A DNA stretch of 64,000 nucleotides from the NCBI RefSeq assembly GCF_011806525.1, contig NZ_JAAVKI010000004.1, forward strand, positions 186,001 to 250,000. Reading direction: 5' to 3'. This stretch comes from Thalassospira sp. HF15. GTDB taxonomy: Bacteria; Pseudomonadota; Alphaproteobacteria; Rhodospirillales; Thalassospiraceae. Under the pieces are notes generated by a model. That model was not told where the DNA came from. It saw only the letters and a program-made list of their open reading frames with translations, and ran no database searches. A program made the position numbers and the translations under genes. Numbering within the stretch: the stretch's first letter is position 1; every line of letters begins with the position of its first letter. This document shows positions 1-8,141 of the stretch, one piece after another.

Positions 1-2
1 AT

Positions 3-725
3 GTTGAAATCGGCCTTTTGGAAATGGGTGGCCTTGATCAACCGCTTCTGATCGGCAAGGACACACTTGCTGACAAATTCCTCATCAGACCGGACCGGCC
101 CGAGGATCAAAAAGCCCCGAAATCCCCATCGGTTGACCTTGCACCTGCCCCGGCCAAAACCCCGGAACCGGAAGCCGAAAAAACCGAAACAGGTGCGGAC
201 AAAGATACCCCCGCAACACCGCCTGCGGATGAGGGCGCCAAAGCTGATCCCGACACGAAACCTGCCCCGGAAAACCCAGCCACCCCGGATACGGCCAAGG
301 CGGCACCTGCCGAAACACCCGCGCCAGCCGCCCCCGCAGATCCAAGCCCTGAAGCGCCAAGCGCAGCAGAGGCAAAGCCAACGGCAGCCGGCAACGCTGA
401 CCCCAATCAAGATACGCCACAGTCTGCGACCGCACCCCAAACGGCTGACCCTGCACAAGCTGCGGCTTCACAGGATGCCGCCACACAGCCTGCAGACGAT
501 GCCGGGAAAACGACCGAGGCAAATACAGCCCCCGCCGACACATCGTCAGAGAGTGCCGATAAAGCAGACAGCACGGCGAAACCCGATACATCGAGCAAGC
601 CAGAAGAAAACACCAACACACCGGCCAAACCAGCCGCACCGGAACCAGCGGCAACACAATCAGCTGCACCCGATGCAAAAACACCAGAAACCCAATCAAA
701 TCAAAGCGAAAACAGCCCCGCCTGA
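3..725 (+). CDS. C-terminal part of a probable retropepsin-like (RimB/PF05618-type) protease with a Pro/Ala/Thr-rich tail (5'-truncated)
   Basis: The reading frame is open to the left window edge, so the start lies outside. The first ~35 visible residues (GLDQPLLIGKDTLADKFLI) resemble the last strand of the retropepsin-like 'ATP-dependent zinc protease' family. The complete family member encoded at 44566-45066 ends in the same kind of motif ([18 protein letters not shown]). The remaining ~205 residues are low-complexity and disordered, rich in Pro, Ala, Thr, Glu, Lys and Asp, with no recognisable domain. A tail of this length is unusual for the family. The family assignment rests on a short stretch and is an inference. 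The tail and stop codon are read directly. Confidence 0.5.
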   Translation, partial: VEIGLLEMGGLDQPLLIGKDTLADKFLIRPDRPEDQKAPKSPSVDLAPAPAKTPEPEAEKTETGADKDTPATPPADEGAKADPDTKPAPENPATPDTAKAAPAETPAPAAPADPSPEAPSAAEAKPTAAGNADPNQDTPQSATAPQTADPAQAAASQDAATQPADDAGKTTEANTAPADTSSESADKADSTAKPDTSSKPEENTNTPAKPAAPEPAATQSAAPDAKTPETQSNQSENSPA

Positions 726-905
726 TACGCCCCGAAACCTGAAGCACCAAGCTCCCTTGCGTCATCCTGTCATGGATGGCGCATTTTTTTTGTTGATCGA
801 AGTAATTTTTACCATGCCGCGTCTTGTAGTCTCACGGCGCGACCACATCTTTACACCATAACAAAAAACACAGTCCCAAAATGCGGTTGGGAAAAGGCAA
901 GACCA

Positions 906-1520
906 ATGACAGCACATCTGGATTTATCCAGCCTGTCGCGCAGATCTGCGCTTAAGGGCTGGTTTGCAGCAGGCTCGGCACTGATTGGAAATTCCATTCT
1001 TTCACCGGTCAGCCATGCCAATGACAGAATCCTCTTGGAGACCCCTGCCTGCGGCGAGGATATCGGTCCGACACGCACCATGACCGAAGGGCCCTTTTAT
1101 TCCCAAAACCCGCCTGAAAAACGCAATTTCCGAACAGATACGGGCGGCACACCGGTAACCCTGATTGGGTATGTGCTCAGTGCCACCTGTACACCGATTG
1201 CCAATGCGATTGTCGATCTGTGGCATGCGGATGGCGCTGGTCAGTATGACAATCAGGGCTTTAACATGCGCGGCTATCAGCGTACCGATGCCCAGGGACG
1301 CTATTACTTTGACACCATCCGACCTGCTGAATATGCCGGGCGCACCCCGCATTACCACGTCAAGGTCACCCCGTCGAATGGCCGGACACTGACCACCCAG
1401 CTCTACTTCCCCGATGAACCGCTCAACGAGCTCGATCACCTGTTTGACAGTGCTCTTCTGATGAATATGCATCCCGCCAGTGACGGCGAAATCGGGCGGT
1501 TTGATTTCGTGCTGGCCTAA
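906..1520 (+). CDS. Secreted intradiol ring-cleavage dioxygenase-like protein
   Basis: A 204-residue protein of the protocatechuate 3,4-dioxygenase beta / catechol 1,2-dioxygenase fold. The N-terminus has a twin-arginine-like signal (SRRSALKG followed by a hydrophobic run, cleavage near SHA-ND), so export by Tat is likely. The core shows family signatures: TEGPFY, LWHADGAGQYDN, RGYQRTD, YYFDTIRP and RTPHYHVKV. These include the two Tyr and two His that bind ferric iron in the family. Exported members are common in marine bacteria and their substrates are mostly unknown. It stands alone, with no aromatic-degradation genes beside it, so cleavage of a catecholic substrate is inferred only from fold and ligands. 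Confidence 0.85.
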   Translation: MTAHLDLSSLSRRSALKGWFAAGSALIGNSILSPVSHANDRILLETPACGEDIGPTRTMTEGPFYSQNPPEKRNFRTDTGGTPVTLIGYVLSATCTPIANAIVDLWHADGAGQYDNQGFNMRGYQRTDAQGRYYFDTIRPAEYAGRTPHYHVKVTPSNGRTLTTQLYFPDEPLNELDHLFDSALLMNMHPASDGEIGRFDFVLA

Positions 1521-1551
1521 GAGTGGACAACTTTCCAAGCATCCCGCGCTG

Positions 1552-2652
1552 CTAGTCAGAACCTCGTGTTTTCAAAGCGCGAATAGAATACCCTTCCGTA
1601 TTTTTGAAATCTTGTTCTGACTGGATTGACATAACAAGACTGGGTTCACCTGTATCGCTCGTCCTGCCAGGCATCGTCATTACCAGAGCGACGCCTCCAG
1701 GCACAGTATCACTCTCCAGCCGGAGTGCTTGACCTTCTTCTGTTGGCATCTTCACAGCGAGTTGTGTAACCCTTTGGTGCTGGTTAAGAGCCTTGATATT
1801 CGCACCGATATTTTTTCCTGAACCGTGAACTGTACACACGCCTGTATTGTCGAGAATCAAGCTGATCTTCATATGCTTGAAAGGCGGAACGCTATAAACC
1901 CAACCTCTCAAAACTGCTGGCCCAATGCGCTTTATCTCGCCTTCAGTCATTGCTTGTCCGGAAAGGAGCGGATTCTCAATTAACTGATCCCATTTCCCAA
2001 CGTGATCAATACATAGGCGAGCAAACTCTTGATACAAAAGGTCTTCCGGCGGAGAGCCGTATAGTACGTCTCCCAACCCGCTACTTATCCCTTTCGCTCC
2101 ACCGTCGAGTAAAACAAAGACTCCAATATTCCCTTCTTCCGGCACGCCTTCGATAGCAACACGGGCTTTTACTTCTGAAGCAGAATTGAACTGTAAAAGA
2201 TACTCTTCGACATTTTCGTGGCCCTCTGGATACTGAACCGGAACCAAAGGTAAATTATTCACAAGAGCCGTGTTTTGCTCTTTGAAATCAACACCCTCAA
2301 GATGAACACTGCAAAGTACATTTTCCAATGCCATTAGGGTAACTTCGACATCTTCGTGCTCTATGTGTGCATAGCGCCAGACGCTGCCACCAATATCCTT
2401 CATCCACTGTGGCAATGTCTCTGCATCCATTTTGTAAGGACGCAGGATCAAATCCGCTTCCAGACCATTGAAATCATCAATGTTTGCGAGACAACGCTTG
2501 CTGAACTCATCAAACGCAAGCGTTGACGGAACTGAATAAAACCAAGATTTACCGAACGTACCCCATGAAGAAGACACGATACCTGCGAACAACAGAGCAA
2601 TCCAAAAACGGCGTTTTTCTATGCGTGTTTTACCGATCACTCTGCCATCCAT
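1552..2652 (-). CDS. Uncharacterised exported or membrane-anchored protein with two tandem repeats
   Basis: I do not recognise this 366-residue protein. A basic N-terminus is followed by one hydrophobic stretch (FWIALLFAGIVSSSWG, residues ~16-31), either a signal peptide or a membrane anchor. Two segments, residues ~48-122 and ~208-282, are copies of one module: (D/Q)EF(S/A)xxC near the start, G-x3-W-x-Y in the middle and (L/V)C(S/T)VHxxG at the end. Each carries two Cys about 60 residues apart that could form a disulfide in the periplasm. The base composition is visibly more AT-rich than the neighbouring genes, so it may have been acquired. It faces away from the TetR gene at 2814. Confidence 0.7.
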   Translation of the reverse strand: MDGRVIGKTRIEKRRFWIALLFAGIVSSSWGTFGKSWFYSVPSTLAFDEFSKRCLANIDDFNGLEADLILRPYKMDAETLPQWMKDIGGSVWRYAHIEHEDVEVTLMALENVLCSVHLEGVDFKEQNTALVNNLPLVPVQYPEGHENVEEYLLQFNSASEVKARVAIEGVPEEGNIGVFVLLDGGAKGISSGLGDVLYGSPPEDLLYQEFARLCIDHVGKWDQLIENPLLSGQAMTEGEIKRIGPAVLRGWVYSVPPFKHMKISLILDNTGVCTVHGSGKNIGANIKALNQHQRVTQLAVKMPTEEGQALRLESDTVPGGVALVMTMPGRTSDTGEPSLVMSIQSEQDFKNTEGYSIRALKTRGSD

Positions 2653-2772
2653 TCATTAGACCATACTGATGCGAGAGCATCAGGAAATTATACACGCAAG
2701 AATCTATATCGAAATCATCTTCTGGTCGATATCAAAGCAAATGAGACTTGTTTATCAATACGAAGCCGGTTA

Positions 2773-2791
2773 ATGTTAACAAAGTTAACAT
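2773..2791. promoter_or_regulatory. Inverted repeat operator upstream of the TetR-family gene
   Basis: ATGTTAAC at 2773-2780 and GTTAACAT at 2784-2791 form a perfect 8-bp inverted repeat around AAA, 22 bp before the TetR start. The size and position suit a TetR-dimer operator for autoregulation. The link to this regulator is inferred from position. Confidence 0.5.
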
Positions 2792-2813
2792 AAGAAAATA
2801 GAGATACGCGCAA

Positions 2814-3419
2814 ATGGGAAAGTATCACCACGGTGATGTCCGCAACGTCCTCCTGCAACAAGCTGAAAACATCCTGACCGAAGAAGGCCCTGCTGGTTTG
2901 TCACTGCGGCGTCTGGCGCGGCTGACCGGTGTGTCGGAAGCAGCCCCGTACCGTCATTTTGACGGCAAGGATGGCATTTTGGCGGCAGTGGCAATTGCCG
3001 TGTTTGAACGGTTTGCCGAGAAACTTGAAGTCGCCGCTGCCAGCACGGAAAACCACGAAGAACGCATCATGGCGCTTGGCGCGGCATACGTTCAGTTCGC
3101 TGTTGAACACCCGCAGCATTTCCGTCTGATCTTTGGCCGCGAACGCCCGCCGCTTGACCAATACCCTGAACTGCGCGAAGCAGCTGATAACGCGTTCGAG
3201 GTGCTGCAACGTGCTGTCACCTCGCTTGATCGCAAGGCCGAGATGACCCTGACAGAAGCAGCAACCGCCTATAACCGTGCCCTTGCTGCCTGGAGCCGCG
3301 CACACGGCATCGCGATGCTGGTGATTGATGGCTTGATCGTGCCCCCCGCTGATCAGGATCTTTCAAGCTTCGTTCTGGGCCTTCTGGCCGAAGATCTAAC
3401 CATCCCCGCAGGCGCGTAA
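2814..3419 (+). CDS. TetR/AcrR-family transcriptional regulator (WHG-type C-terminal domain)
   Basis: 201 residues. The N-terminal helix-turn-helix is clear (GPAGLSLRRLARLTGVSEAAPYRHFDGKDGIL, residues ~26-58, given here as one stretch of landmarks). The C-terminal ligand domain resembles the TetR_C WHG type: YVQFAVEHPQHFRLIF, then AWSRAHGIAMLVIDG near the end. It probably represses itself and the DUF2269 membrane protein at 3477, which starts 57 bp downstream on the same strand, through the GTTAAC palindrome at 2773-2791. The ligand is unknown. Confidence 0.85.
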   Translation: MGKYHHGDVRNVLLQQAENILTEEGPAGLSLRRLARLTGVSEAAPYRHFDGKDGILAAVAIAVFERFAEKLEVAAASTENHEERIMALGAAYVQFAVEHPQHFRLIFGRERPPLDQYPELREAADNAFEVLQRAVTSLDRKAEMTLTEAATAYNRALAAWSRAHGIAMLVIDGLIVPPADQDLSSFVLGLLAEDLTIPAGA

Positions 3420-3476
3420 AATTCGAACGCACCCCGTCCCCTTATTGGCATCTGCCTTAACCAACCGGAACTCACG

Positions 3477-3953
3477 ATGGAATATACAACCGTCAAACTC
3501 ATTCACGTTCTTGGCGCGATCCTGTTTTTGGGCAACATCATTGTCTCGGCCGTCTGGAAAATCCAGGCAGACCGCACCAACGATCCGGTGGTGATCGCCT
3601 TTGCCTGCCGACTGATCAATATTACCGATCTGGCCTTCACCACCCTTGGGTCTGCCCTGATCGTGATTGGCGGCATTGGTCTTTTCTACGCGACAGGCAT
3701 ATCGCTTTCAGATGCCCCGTATCTGATCTATGGCATCAGCCTGTTTGGCATGGCAGCGATGCTATGGCTGGCAGGGCTTTTGCCGCTGCAGATCTATATG
3801 TCGAAGATCGCGGCAAAAACCGTGGCGAACGGCGAAACCGAAATGCCGGCTGCTTACGAAAAATGCCGCAGGCTTTGGAACATGGTCGGTCGTATCGCCA
3901 TCCTGTTTCCGCTGGCTGCACTTTACTTCATGATCACGCGCCAGAACTTCTAA
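3477..3953 (+). CDS. DUF2269-family integral membrane protein
   Basis: 158 residues with four predicted membrane helices: residues ~5-25 (VKLIHVLGAILFLGNIIVS), ~50-72, ~80-103 and ~135-153. The His-bearing first helix (LIHVLG) and the overall layout match the DUF2269 family, whose members have no firm biochemical role. It lies just downstream of the TetR gene and is probably in its regulon. The start at ATG 3477 immediately follows a purine-rich GGAACTCACG stretch. The family call rests on topology and the first-helix motif. Confidence 0.7.
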   Translation: MEYTTVKLIHVLGAILFLGNIIVSAVWKIQADRTNDPVVIAFACRLINITDLAFTTLGSALIVIGGIGLFYATGISLSDAPYLIYGISLFGMAAMLWLAGLLPLQIYMSKIAAKTVANGETEMPAAYEKCRRLWNMVGRIAILFPLAALYFMITRQNF

Positions 3954-4072
3954 ATAAAGGGCGACAGCCCAACTGCCTTCCACCATACGGAAAGCCGTTT
4001 TATATGATTGATCGGTTTTTGGCGCTGCGCCTAAGATGCCGCCAGTTCCATTAAGTTCCCGGGAGAAGTCCG

Positions 4073-4501
4073 ATGCTGACCATCAAACGCCTGTCCATTG
4101 AGGATGCCTATATCCTGATCGAAGGCGCACGCAACCGCGCCAATGAAATCGGGGTACCGATGTGCATTGCGATTACCGACGAGTCCGGTGTTCTGATCGC
4201 GTTTGAACGTATGGATGGCGGCAAGGTCACCAGTGCCACCATCGCCCAGGACAAATCCTTTACCGCATCGGGCGCACGCAAGGGCACGCACGAATATGCC
4301 GCTGCCGCCCAACCGGGCAAACCGGCCTATGGCATCGATTCCGAAATTGGCGGTCGCCTGTCGATTGTCGCTGGCGGCCTTCCGGTCTTTGTCGATGGGG
4401 AATGCGTTGGCGGTATCGGGGTCAGTTCCGGCACCCCGCCGCAGGATCAGGACTGCGCCCAGGCCGGCATTGATTTCTTCATGAAGAAGATCGGCAAGTA
4501 A
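4073..4501 (+). CDS. GlcG/HbpS-family heme-binding-like protein
   Basis: 142 residues covering the whole GlcG/HbpS (DUF336) domain: ANEIGVPMCIAITDESGVL, then FERMDGG, a central region of small residues, GGLPVF, and the glycine-rich GGIGVSSGTPPQDQDCAQAG end. Members are found beside glycolate and diol catabolic genes or as heme-linked sensors, and their exact function is unsettled. Here it stands alone between a DUF2269 gene and the convergent tlyA. A good ribosome binding site (GGGAGAAG) lies just before ATG 4073. No signal peptide is visible, so it is probably cytoplasmic. Confidence 0.85.
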   Translation: MLTIKRLSIEDAYILIEGARNRANEIGVPMCIAITDESGVLIAFERMDGGKVTSATIAQDKSFTASGARKGTHEYAAAAQPGKPAYGIDSEIGGRLSIVAGGLPVFVDGECVGGIGVSSGTPPQDQDCAQAGIDFFMKKIGK

Positions 4502-4534
4502 TCTCCTGATTGCGGGTGGAAGGCTGGCAAATGA

Positions 4535-5275
4535 TCAGGCCATTTTCCGCCCGCAAATCAGAAACTCGACATTGCCTTCGGGACCTGTGATCGGGCTTTT
4601 GGTAATGCCCAGCACGTCCCAGCCCGGCAAGTTTGCAAGCCAATCAGAAATCGTGTCACAGACTTCCTGATGCAATTCGGGTTCTCGGACAACACCCTTT
4701 TTCCCGACACGTTCCTTGCCGACTTCAAATTGCGGCTTGATCAGCGCGATCAGATAACCGCCATCCTTGACCCGCTCCATACTGGCCGGAAGCACGGTCC
4801 GCAGGCCGATAAAGCTGGCATCACACACAACGATATCGATGGTATCGGGGATCTGTTCTTCGGTCAGATGGCGCGCATTGGTTTTTTCCATGACGACAAC
4901 GCGGTCATCATTGCGCAGCTTCCAGTCAAGCTGCCCCTGCCCGACATCAACGGCATACACCTTCGCCGCCCCGTTCTGAAGCAGCACATCGGTGAAACCA
5001 CCCGTAGACGCACCGACATCAACCCCGATAAACCCGGTGACATCGATCTCGAATTCGGCGAGGCCCTTTTCAAGCTTAAGCCCGCCGCGTGACACCCACG
5101 GATGGGGTTGCCCGCGCAGCGTGATCGAAATGTCTTCCTTGCACGGCATGCCCGGCTTATCGAGCCGTTGCTCGCCGCTAAAGACATTGCCTGCCATGAT
5201 GAAAGCCTGTGCCTTGGACCGGGTTTCCACCAGTCCGCGTTCCACAAGCAACTGATCCAAACGTTTCTTTGCCAT
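4535..5275 (-). CDS. tlyA: TlyA-family rRNA (cytidine-2'-O)-methyltransferase
   Basis: 246 residues. An N-terminal S4 RNA-binding domain (KKRLDQLLVERGLVETRSKA, residues 2-21, running to ~60) is followed by an FtsJ/RrmJ-type methyltransferase. That domain shows the SAM-binding GVDVGASTGGFTDVLLQNGA and later VCDASFIGL and ALIKPQFEVG. Characterised family members 2'-O-methylate cytidines in 16S and 23S rRNA; older annotations call them hemolysins. The length is typical. It is convergent with the GlcG-like gene, with only ~33 bp between stop codons. Confidence 0.93.
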   Translation of the reverse strand: MAKKRLDQLLVERGLVETRSKAQAFIMAGNVFSGEQRLDKPGMPCKEDISITLRGQPHPWVSRGGLKLEKGLAEFEIDVTGFIGVDVGASTGGFTDVLLQNGAAKVYAVDVGQGQLDWKLRNDDRVVVMEKTNARHLTEEQIPDTIDIVVCDASFIGLRTVLPASMERVKDGGYLIALIKPQFEVGKERVGKKGVVREPELHQEVCDTISDWLANLPGWDVLGITKSPITGPEGNVEFLICGRKMA

Positions 5276-5337
5276 GAGCGCGTTTTAACGTAACCGCCCA
5301 AAAAGGTCACGCATTTGGTAAGTGAAACAAGGAGGTT

Positions 5338-6027
5338 TTAGCTTGCCAGCGGCTCAAGATATCCGCGCGGTACGATTGCAAGAAGATCATTAAGCGATTC
5401 GCCCTGCACCGCCACATGCTGCTGCATCAGCTTGCCGGCTGTTTCCGCCTCGCCATTCGAAATCGCATTAAGAATATCGGCATGCTCGTTGTTTGACGTC
5501 TTCACACGTCCCGGACGGTGCAGTTGCAAACGGCGATAAGGGGCAAGACGGTTGCGCACATTCTTGGTTTGACGTTCAAGGAAACTGTTGCGACATCCGG
5601 CATAGATCGCCTCGTGGAAACGCACATTGGCCTCGTAATAGGCATCGGCATCCGCGTGATCCTTAAGCGCACTGCATTCCTCAGAAAGCGCGATCAGGTT
5701 TTCAATATCAACACGCGGCATGCGCCGTGCCGCCAGACGGGCACACATGGCTTCAAGCTCGGCCATGACTTCGAACATTTCGATCAGTTCGGCAACCGTA
5801 ATGGACGCCACAATGGTGCCCCGACGCGGCATGGTCGCCACCAGCCCTGATCCGGCAAGGGTCTGCAAGGCCTCGCGCACAGGGGTCCTCGAAACGCCAA
5901 AACGCTCACTCAATGAACGTTCATCAAGCTTGTCGCCGGGCTTGAGCACGCCGGTCACGATATCGCGTTCAAGTTTCTGCACCAGATCGGTGGCAAGCTT
6001 TCCGTTTTGCGACATGTGCACCCTCAT
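5338..6027 (-). CDS. GntR-family (FadR/FCD) regulator, probable malonate-operon repressor (MatR-like)
   Basis: 229 residues. The winged helix at the N-terminus (GDKLDERSLSERFGVSRTPVR, split here as GDKLDERSLSERFG and VSRTPVREALQ) is followed by an all-helical FCD effector domain with metal-ligand-type residues (Arg/Asp/His in VRFHEAIYAGC and EHADILNAI). It is divergent from the TRAP-matAB operon, and two TGGTATAC-type sites lie in the shared 304-bp intergenic region. Rhizobial matABC clusters are controlled by a GntR regulator that binds a GTATAC-centred palindrome, so a malonate-sensing role fits well. A second in-frame ATG at 6015 (MSQNGKL) is an alternative start. Confidence 0.88.
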   Translation of the reverse strand: MRVHMSQNGKLATDLVQKLERDIVTGVLKPGDKLDERSLSERFGVSRTPVREALQTLAGSGLVATMPRRGTIVASITVAELIEMFEVMAELEAMCARLAARRMPRVDIENLIALSEECSALKDHADADAYYEANVRFHEAIYAGCRNSFLERQTKNVRNRLAPYRRLQLHRPGRVKTSNNEHADILNAISNGEAETAGKLMQQHVAVQGESLNDLLAIVPRGYLEPLAS

Positions 6028-6040
6028 TCATCAACACCTA

Positions 6041-6052
6041 CTGGTATACCAG
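6041..6052. promoter_or_regulatory. Probable GntR operator 1 (CTGGTATACCAG)
   Basis: A perfect 12-bp palindrome, CTGGTATACCAG, 14 bp upstream of the GntR start codon. The GTATAC core is the one known for MatR-type sites. It is well placed for autoregulation. Confidence 0.65.
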
Positions 6053-6195
6053 AACATATTACGTGGTACCAATCAAAGCCTTTTCCATGCTGCCTTGCAA
6101 GGTTTTCGTATTGCGTTGCAAAAGTTTCGTCCCGGATTGCTGCGACATGGCGACGAATACTCGCCCGCGCATTTGTGGCACTGCAAAATGCTCTT

Positions 6196-6207
6196 CTGGT
6201 ATACAAA
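6196..6207. promoter_or_regulatory. Probable GntR operator 2 (CTGGTATACAAA)
   Basis: An imperfect copy of operator 1. The left half CTGGTATAC is identical and the right half is relaxed (AAA). It lies ~124 bp before the dctP start, in the region where the TRAP-mat promoter should be. A GGTACC palindrome at 6064-6071 lies between the two sites. Confidence 0.55.
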
Positions 6208-6331
6208 ATTGCATGGACAGCATGCCAGAAATCTGTAACGCTTCCCTCCAATGCGAAAACCGCATCAATAAAAAGACGCGCAATAACCGTCACAATGCAT
6301 TCAAAACGCATGCTTCATCCGGGAGGAAAAG

Positions 6332-7339
6332 ATGAAGATTTTCAATAAGACTCTTACGGCGTCCGTCGCCGCCATTTCCATGTCCGTTGCCGCCTTTGGC
6401 ATGTCCGCGTCGGCCGGTGCCGAAACGCTTAAACTGTCGCACCAGTGGTCGACCAGCGATGTTCGCCACAAGGTGGCAGAGATCATTGCCAATGAAGTCA
6501 AAGCTGCTGATGTCGATCTGGAAATCCAGATCTTCCCGTCCGGCTCGCTGTTCAAGGCAAAAGAACAGTGGACCCCGATGACGCGCGGCCAGCTTGACAT
6601 GATTGTCTATCCGCTGGCCTATGCTGGTGGTCGTATTCCGGCAACCAACCTGACGCTGATGCCTGCTCTGGTCAAAAACCATGACCACGCGCAGCGTATC
6701 AACGAATCCCCGTTCATGGCCAAAATCGAAGAGCTCCTCAATGAGGACGGTGTTGTCACCGTTGCCAAGGGTTGGCTCGCAGGTGGTTTTGCTTCCACCC
6801 AGGGCTGCATCAAAAAGCCTGAAGACGTCAAAGGCATGCAGATTCGTGCTGCTGGTAAATCCTTCGAACAGATGCTGCAGGGTGCCGGTGGTTCCATCGC
6901 CGCCATGCCGAGCTCGGAAATCTATCCGGCCATGCAGACCGGCGTTCTTGATGCCGCAAACACCAGCTCTTCCAGCTTTGTCTCCTATCGTATCTACGAG
7001 CAGGTCAAATGCTACACGCCTGCCGCAGGCAACGCGCTGTGGTTCATGTATCAGCCGGTCCTGATGTCCAAGCGCAGCTATGACAAGCTCAATGATGCGC
7101 AGAAAGATGCACTGGCCGCTGCTGCGAAAAAGGCAGAAGCCTATTACACCGCCGAAGGCCGCAAACAGGACTCCGACAGTGTTCAAGTCTTCAAGGAAGC
7201 CGGCGTGGAAATCGCCGATCTTTCTGACGAGGACTTCGCAGCATGGCAGGCGATCGCCATGAAAACCTCCTATGCCAAGTTCGTGGAAGAAACCCCGAAC
7301 GGTCAGGAACTTCTGGATATGGCACTTGCTGTAAAGTGA
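6332..7339 (+). CDS. dctP: TRAP transporter substrate-binding protein, probable malonate carrier (DctP/MatP)
   Basis: 335 residues with a Sec signal peptide (hydrophobic VAAISMSVAAFG, cleavage near SAGA-ETLKL). Mature DctP landmarks follow: LKLSHQWS, FPSGSLFKAKEQW, IRAAGKS, AAMPSSEIYPAMQTGVLDA and the late YEQVKCYTP region. DctP proteins bind a carboxylate in the periplasm through a conserved Arg and hand it to the QM permease. It is the first gene of a same-strand run, P-Q-M-matA-matB, so malonate is the likely ligand, as in the Sinorhizobium MatPQM system. A strong GGGAGG ribosome site precedes ATG 6332. Confidence 0.9.
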   Translation: MKIFNKTLTASVAAISMSVAAFGMSASAGAETLKLSHQWSTSDVRHKVAEIIANEVKAADVDLEIQIFPSGSLFKAKEQWTPMTRGQLDMIVYPLAYAGGRIPATNLTLMPALVKNHDHAQRINESPFMAKIEELLNEDGVVTVAKGWLAGGFASTQGCIKKPEDVKGMQIRAAGKSFEQMLQGAGGSIAAMPSSEIYPAMQTGVLDAANTSSSSFVSYRIYEQVKCYTPAAGNALWFMYQPVLMSKRSYDKLNDAQKDALAAAAKKAEAYYTAEGRKQDSDSVQVFKEAGVEIADLSDEDFAAWQAIAMKTSYAKFVEETPNGQELLDMALAVK

Positions 7340-7439
7340 TCCATCCCTGATGTGTCGGTGGTGCCGGTTTTCCGGCACCACCCAATTCCCCAAGAAGACA
7401 TAATACCGATCAATACGGTTACGTCAGAGGAGTAAGCGC

Positions 7440-8129
7440 GTGTCGAACGCCATGTCCCCGCACCCACTGCCCATTGATCTGCCCGATGATTTCGCGCAGA
7501 CCCCAAGTGCGTCGCATTCCGTTAAATCAGATATGCCACCTCCGCCCGATGTCGAGCCAATCGACCCGCAGGATGCAGCCGCCAATACATACCGCCAACC
7601 GCCCAAGGGGCCGCTTGATCCGGTGATCAACGCCATCCATTTTGCATCGCGGGTATGTGGCGTTGCCTCGGCAACCATGTTTGCGGTTGCCATGCTGATC
7701 ATCTGCCAGCTGGTCTTCATGCGCTATGTGCTGAACGACTCAACCGTCTGGCAGACCGAAGCCGTTATTTTCCTGATGATCGGCGCAACCCTTGTCGGCC
7801 TGCCCTATGTGCAGTTGCTGCGCGGTCATGTGAATGTTGATCTGCTGCCGCTCTATCTCAAACGTGGCGCCCGCATGACCCTTGCCGTTGTCACCCTGCT
7901 CTTTGGCATGGCCATCGCAGCAATGTTTGCTTTCTATGGTCTGGAACTGGTGATCGAAGCCTATGAAGGCGGCTGGTTGTCCGAAACCATCTGGGCCGTT
8001 CCGCTGTGGAAACCGTTCTCTGCCCTGCCGATTGGTTTCGGTTTGCTGTTCTTGCAGTTCTTCGCCGATTTTCTGTCCCTCATCACCCGCAGATCGACCC
8101 CGTTCGATATTCGCGAAGGCGCATTTTAA
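7440..8129 (+). CDS. dctQ: TRAP transporter small permease (DctQ/MatQ) with a long N-terminal extension
   Basis: 229 residues from a GTG start, supported by AGAGGAG seven bases upstream; an ATG at 7452 is the alternative. The first ~60 residues are polar and proline-rich, a cytoplasmic extension not needed by the family. The four DctQ helices follow, with MFAVAMLIICQLVFMRYVLN, the WQTEAV motif, and VGLPYVQLLRGHVNVDLLP. The small subunit partners with DctM to form the membrane part of the sodium-driven importer. The dctM start is 12 bp downstream. Confidence 0.9.
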   Translation: MSNAMSPHPLPIDLPDDFAQTPSASHSVKSDMPPPPDVEPIDPQDAAANTYRQPPKGPLDPVINAIHFASRVCGVASATMFAVAMLIICQLVFMRYVLNDSTVWQTEAVIFLMIGATLVGLPYVQLLRGHVNVDLLPLYLKRGARMTLAVVTLLFGMAIAAMFAFYGLELVIEAYEGGWLSETIWAVPLWKPFSALPIGFGLLFLQFFADFLSLITRRSTPFDIREGAF

Positions 8130-8141
8130 GGAGGCCGCACC

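Noticed and set aside
31..861. Long overlapping frames in other phases across the Pro/Ala-rich tail
   Set aside because: They are shadows caused by high GC and lack of stop codons; their translations are Arg/Pro/Gln-rich noise.
6290..7393. A 367-codon minus-strand frame opposite dctP
   Set aside because: It is an antisense shadow of a clear DctP gene, with no start signal.
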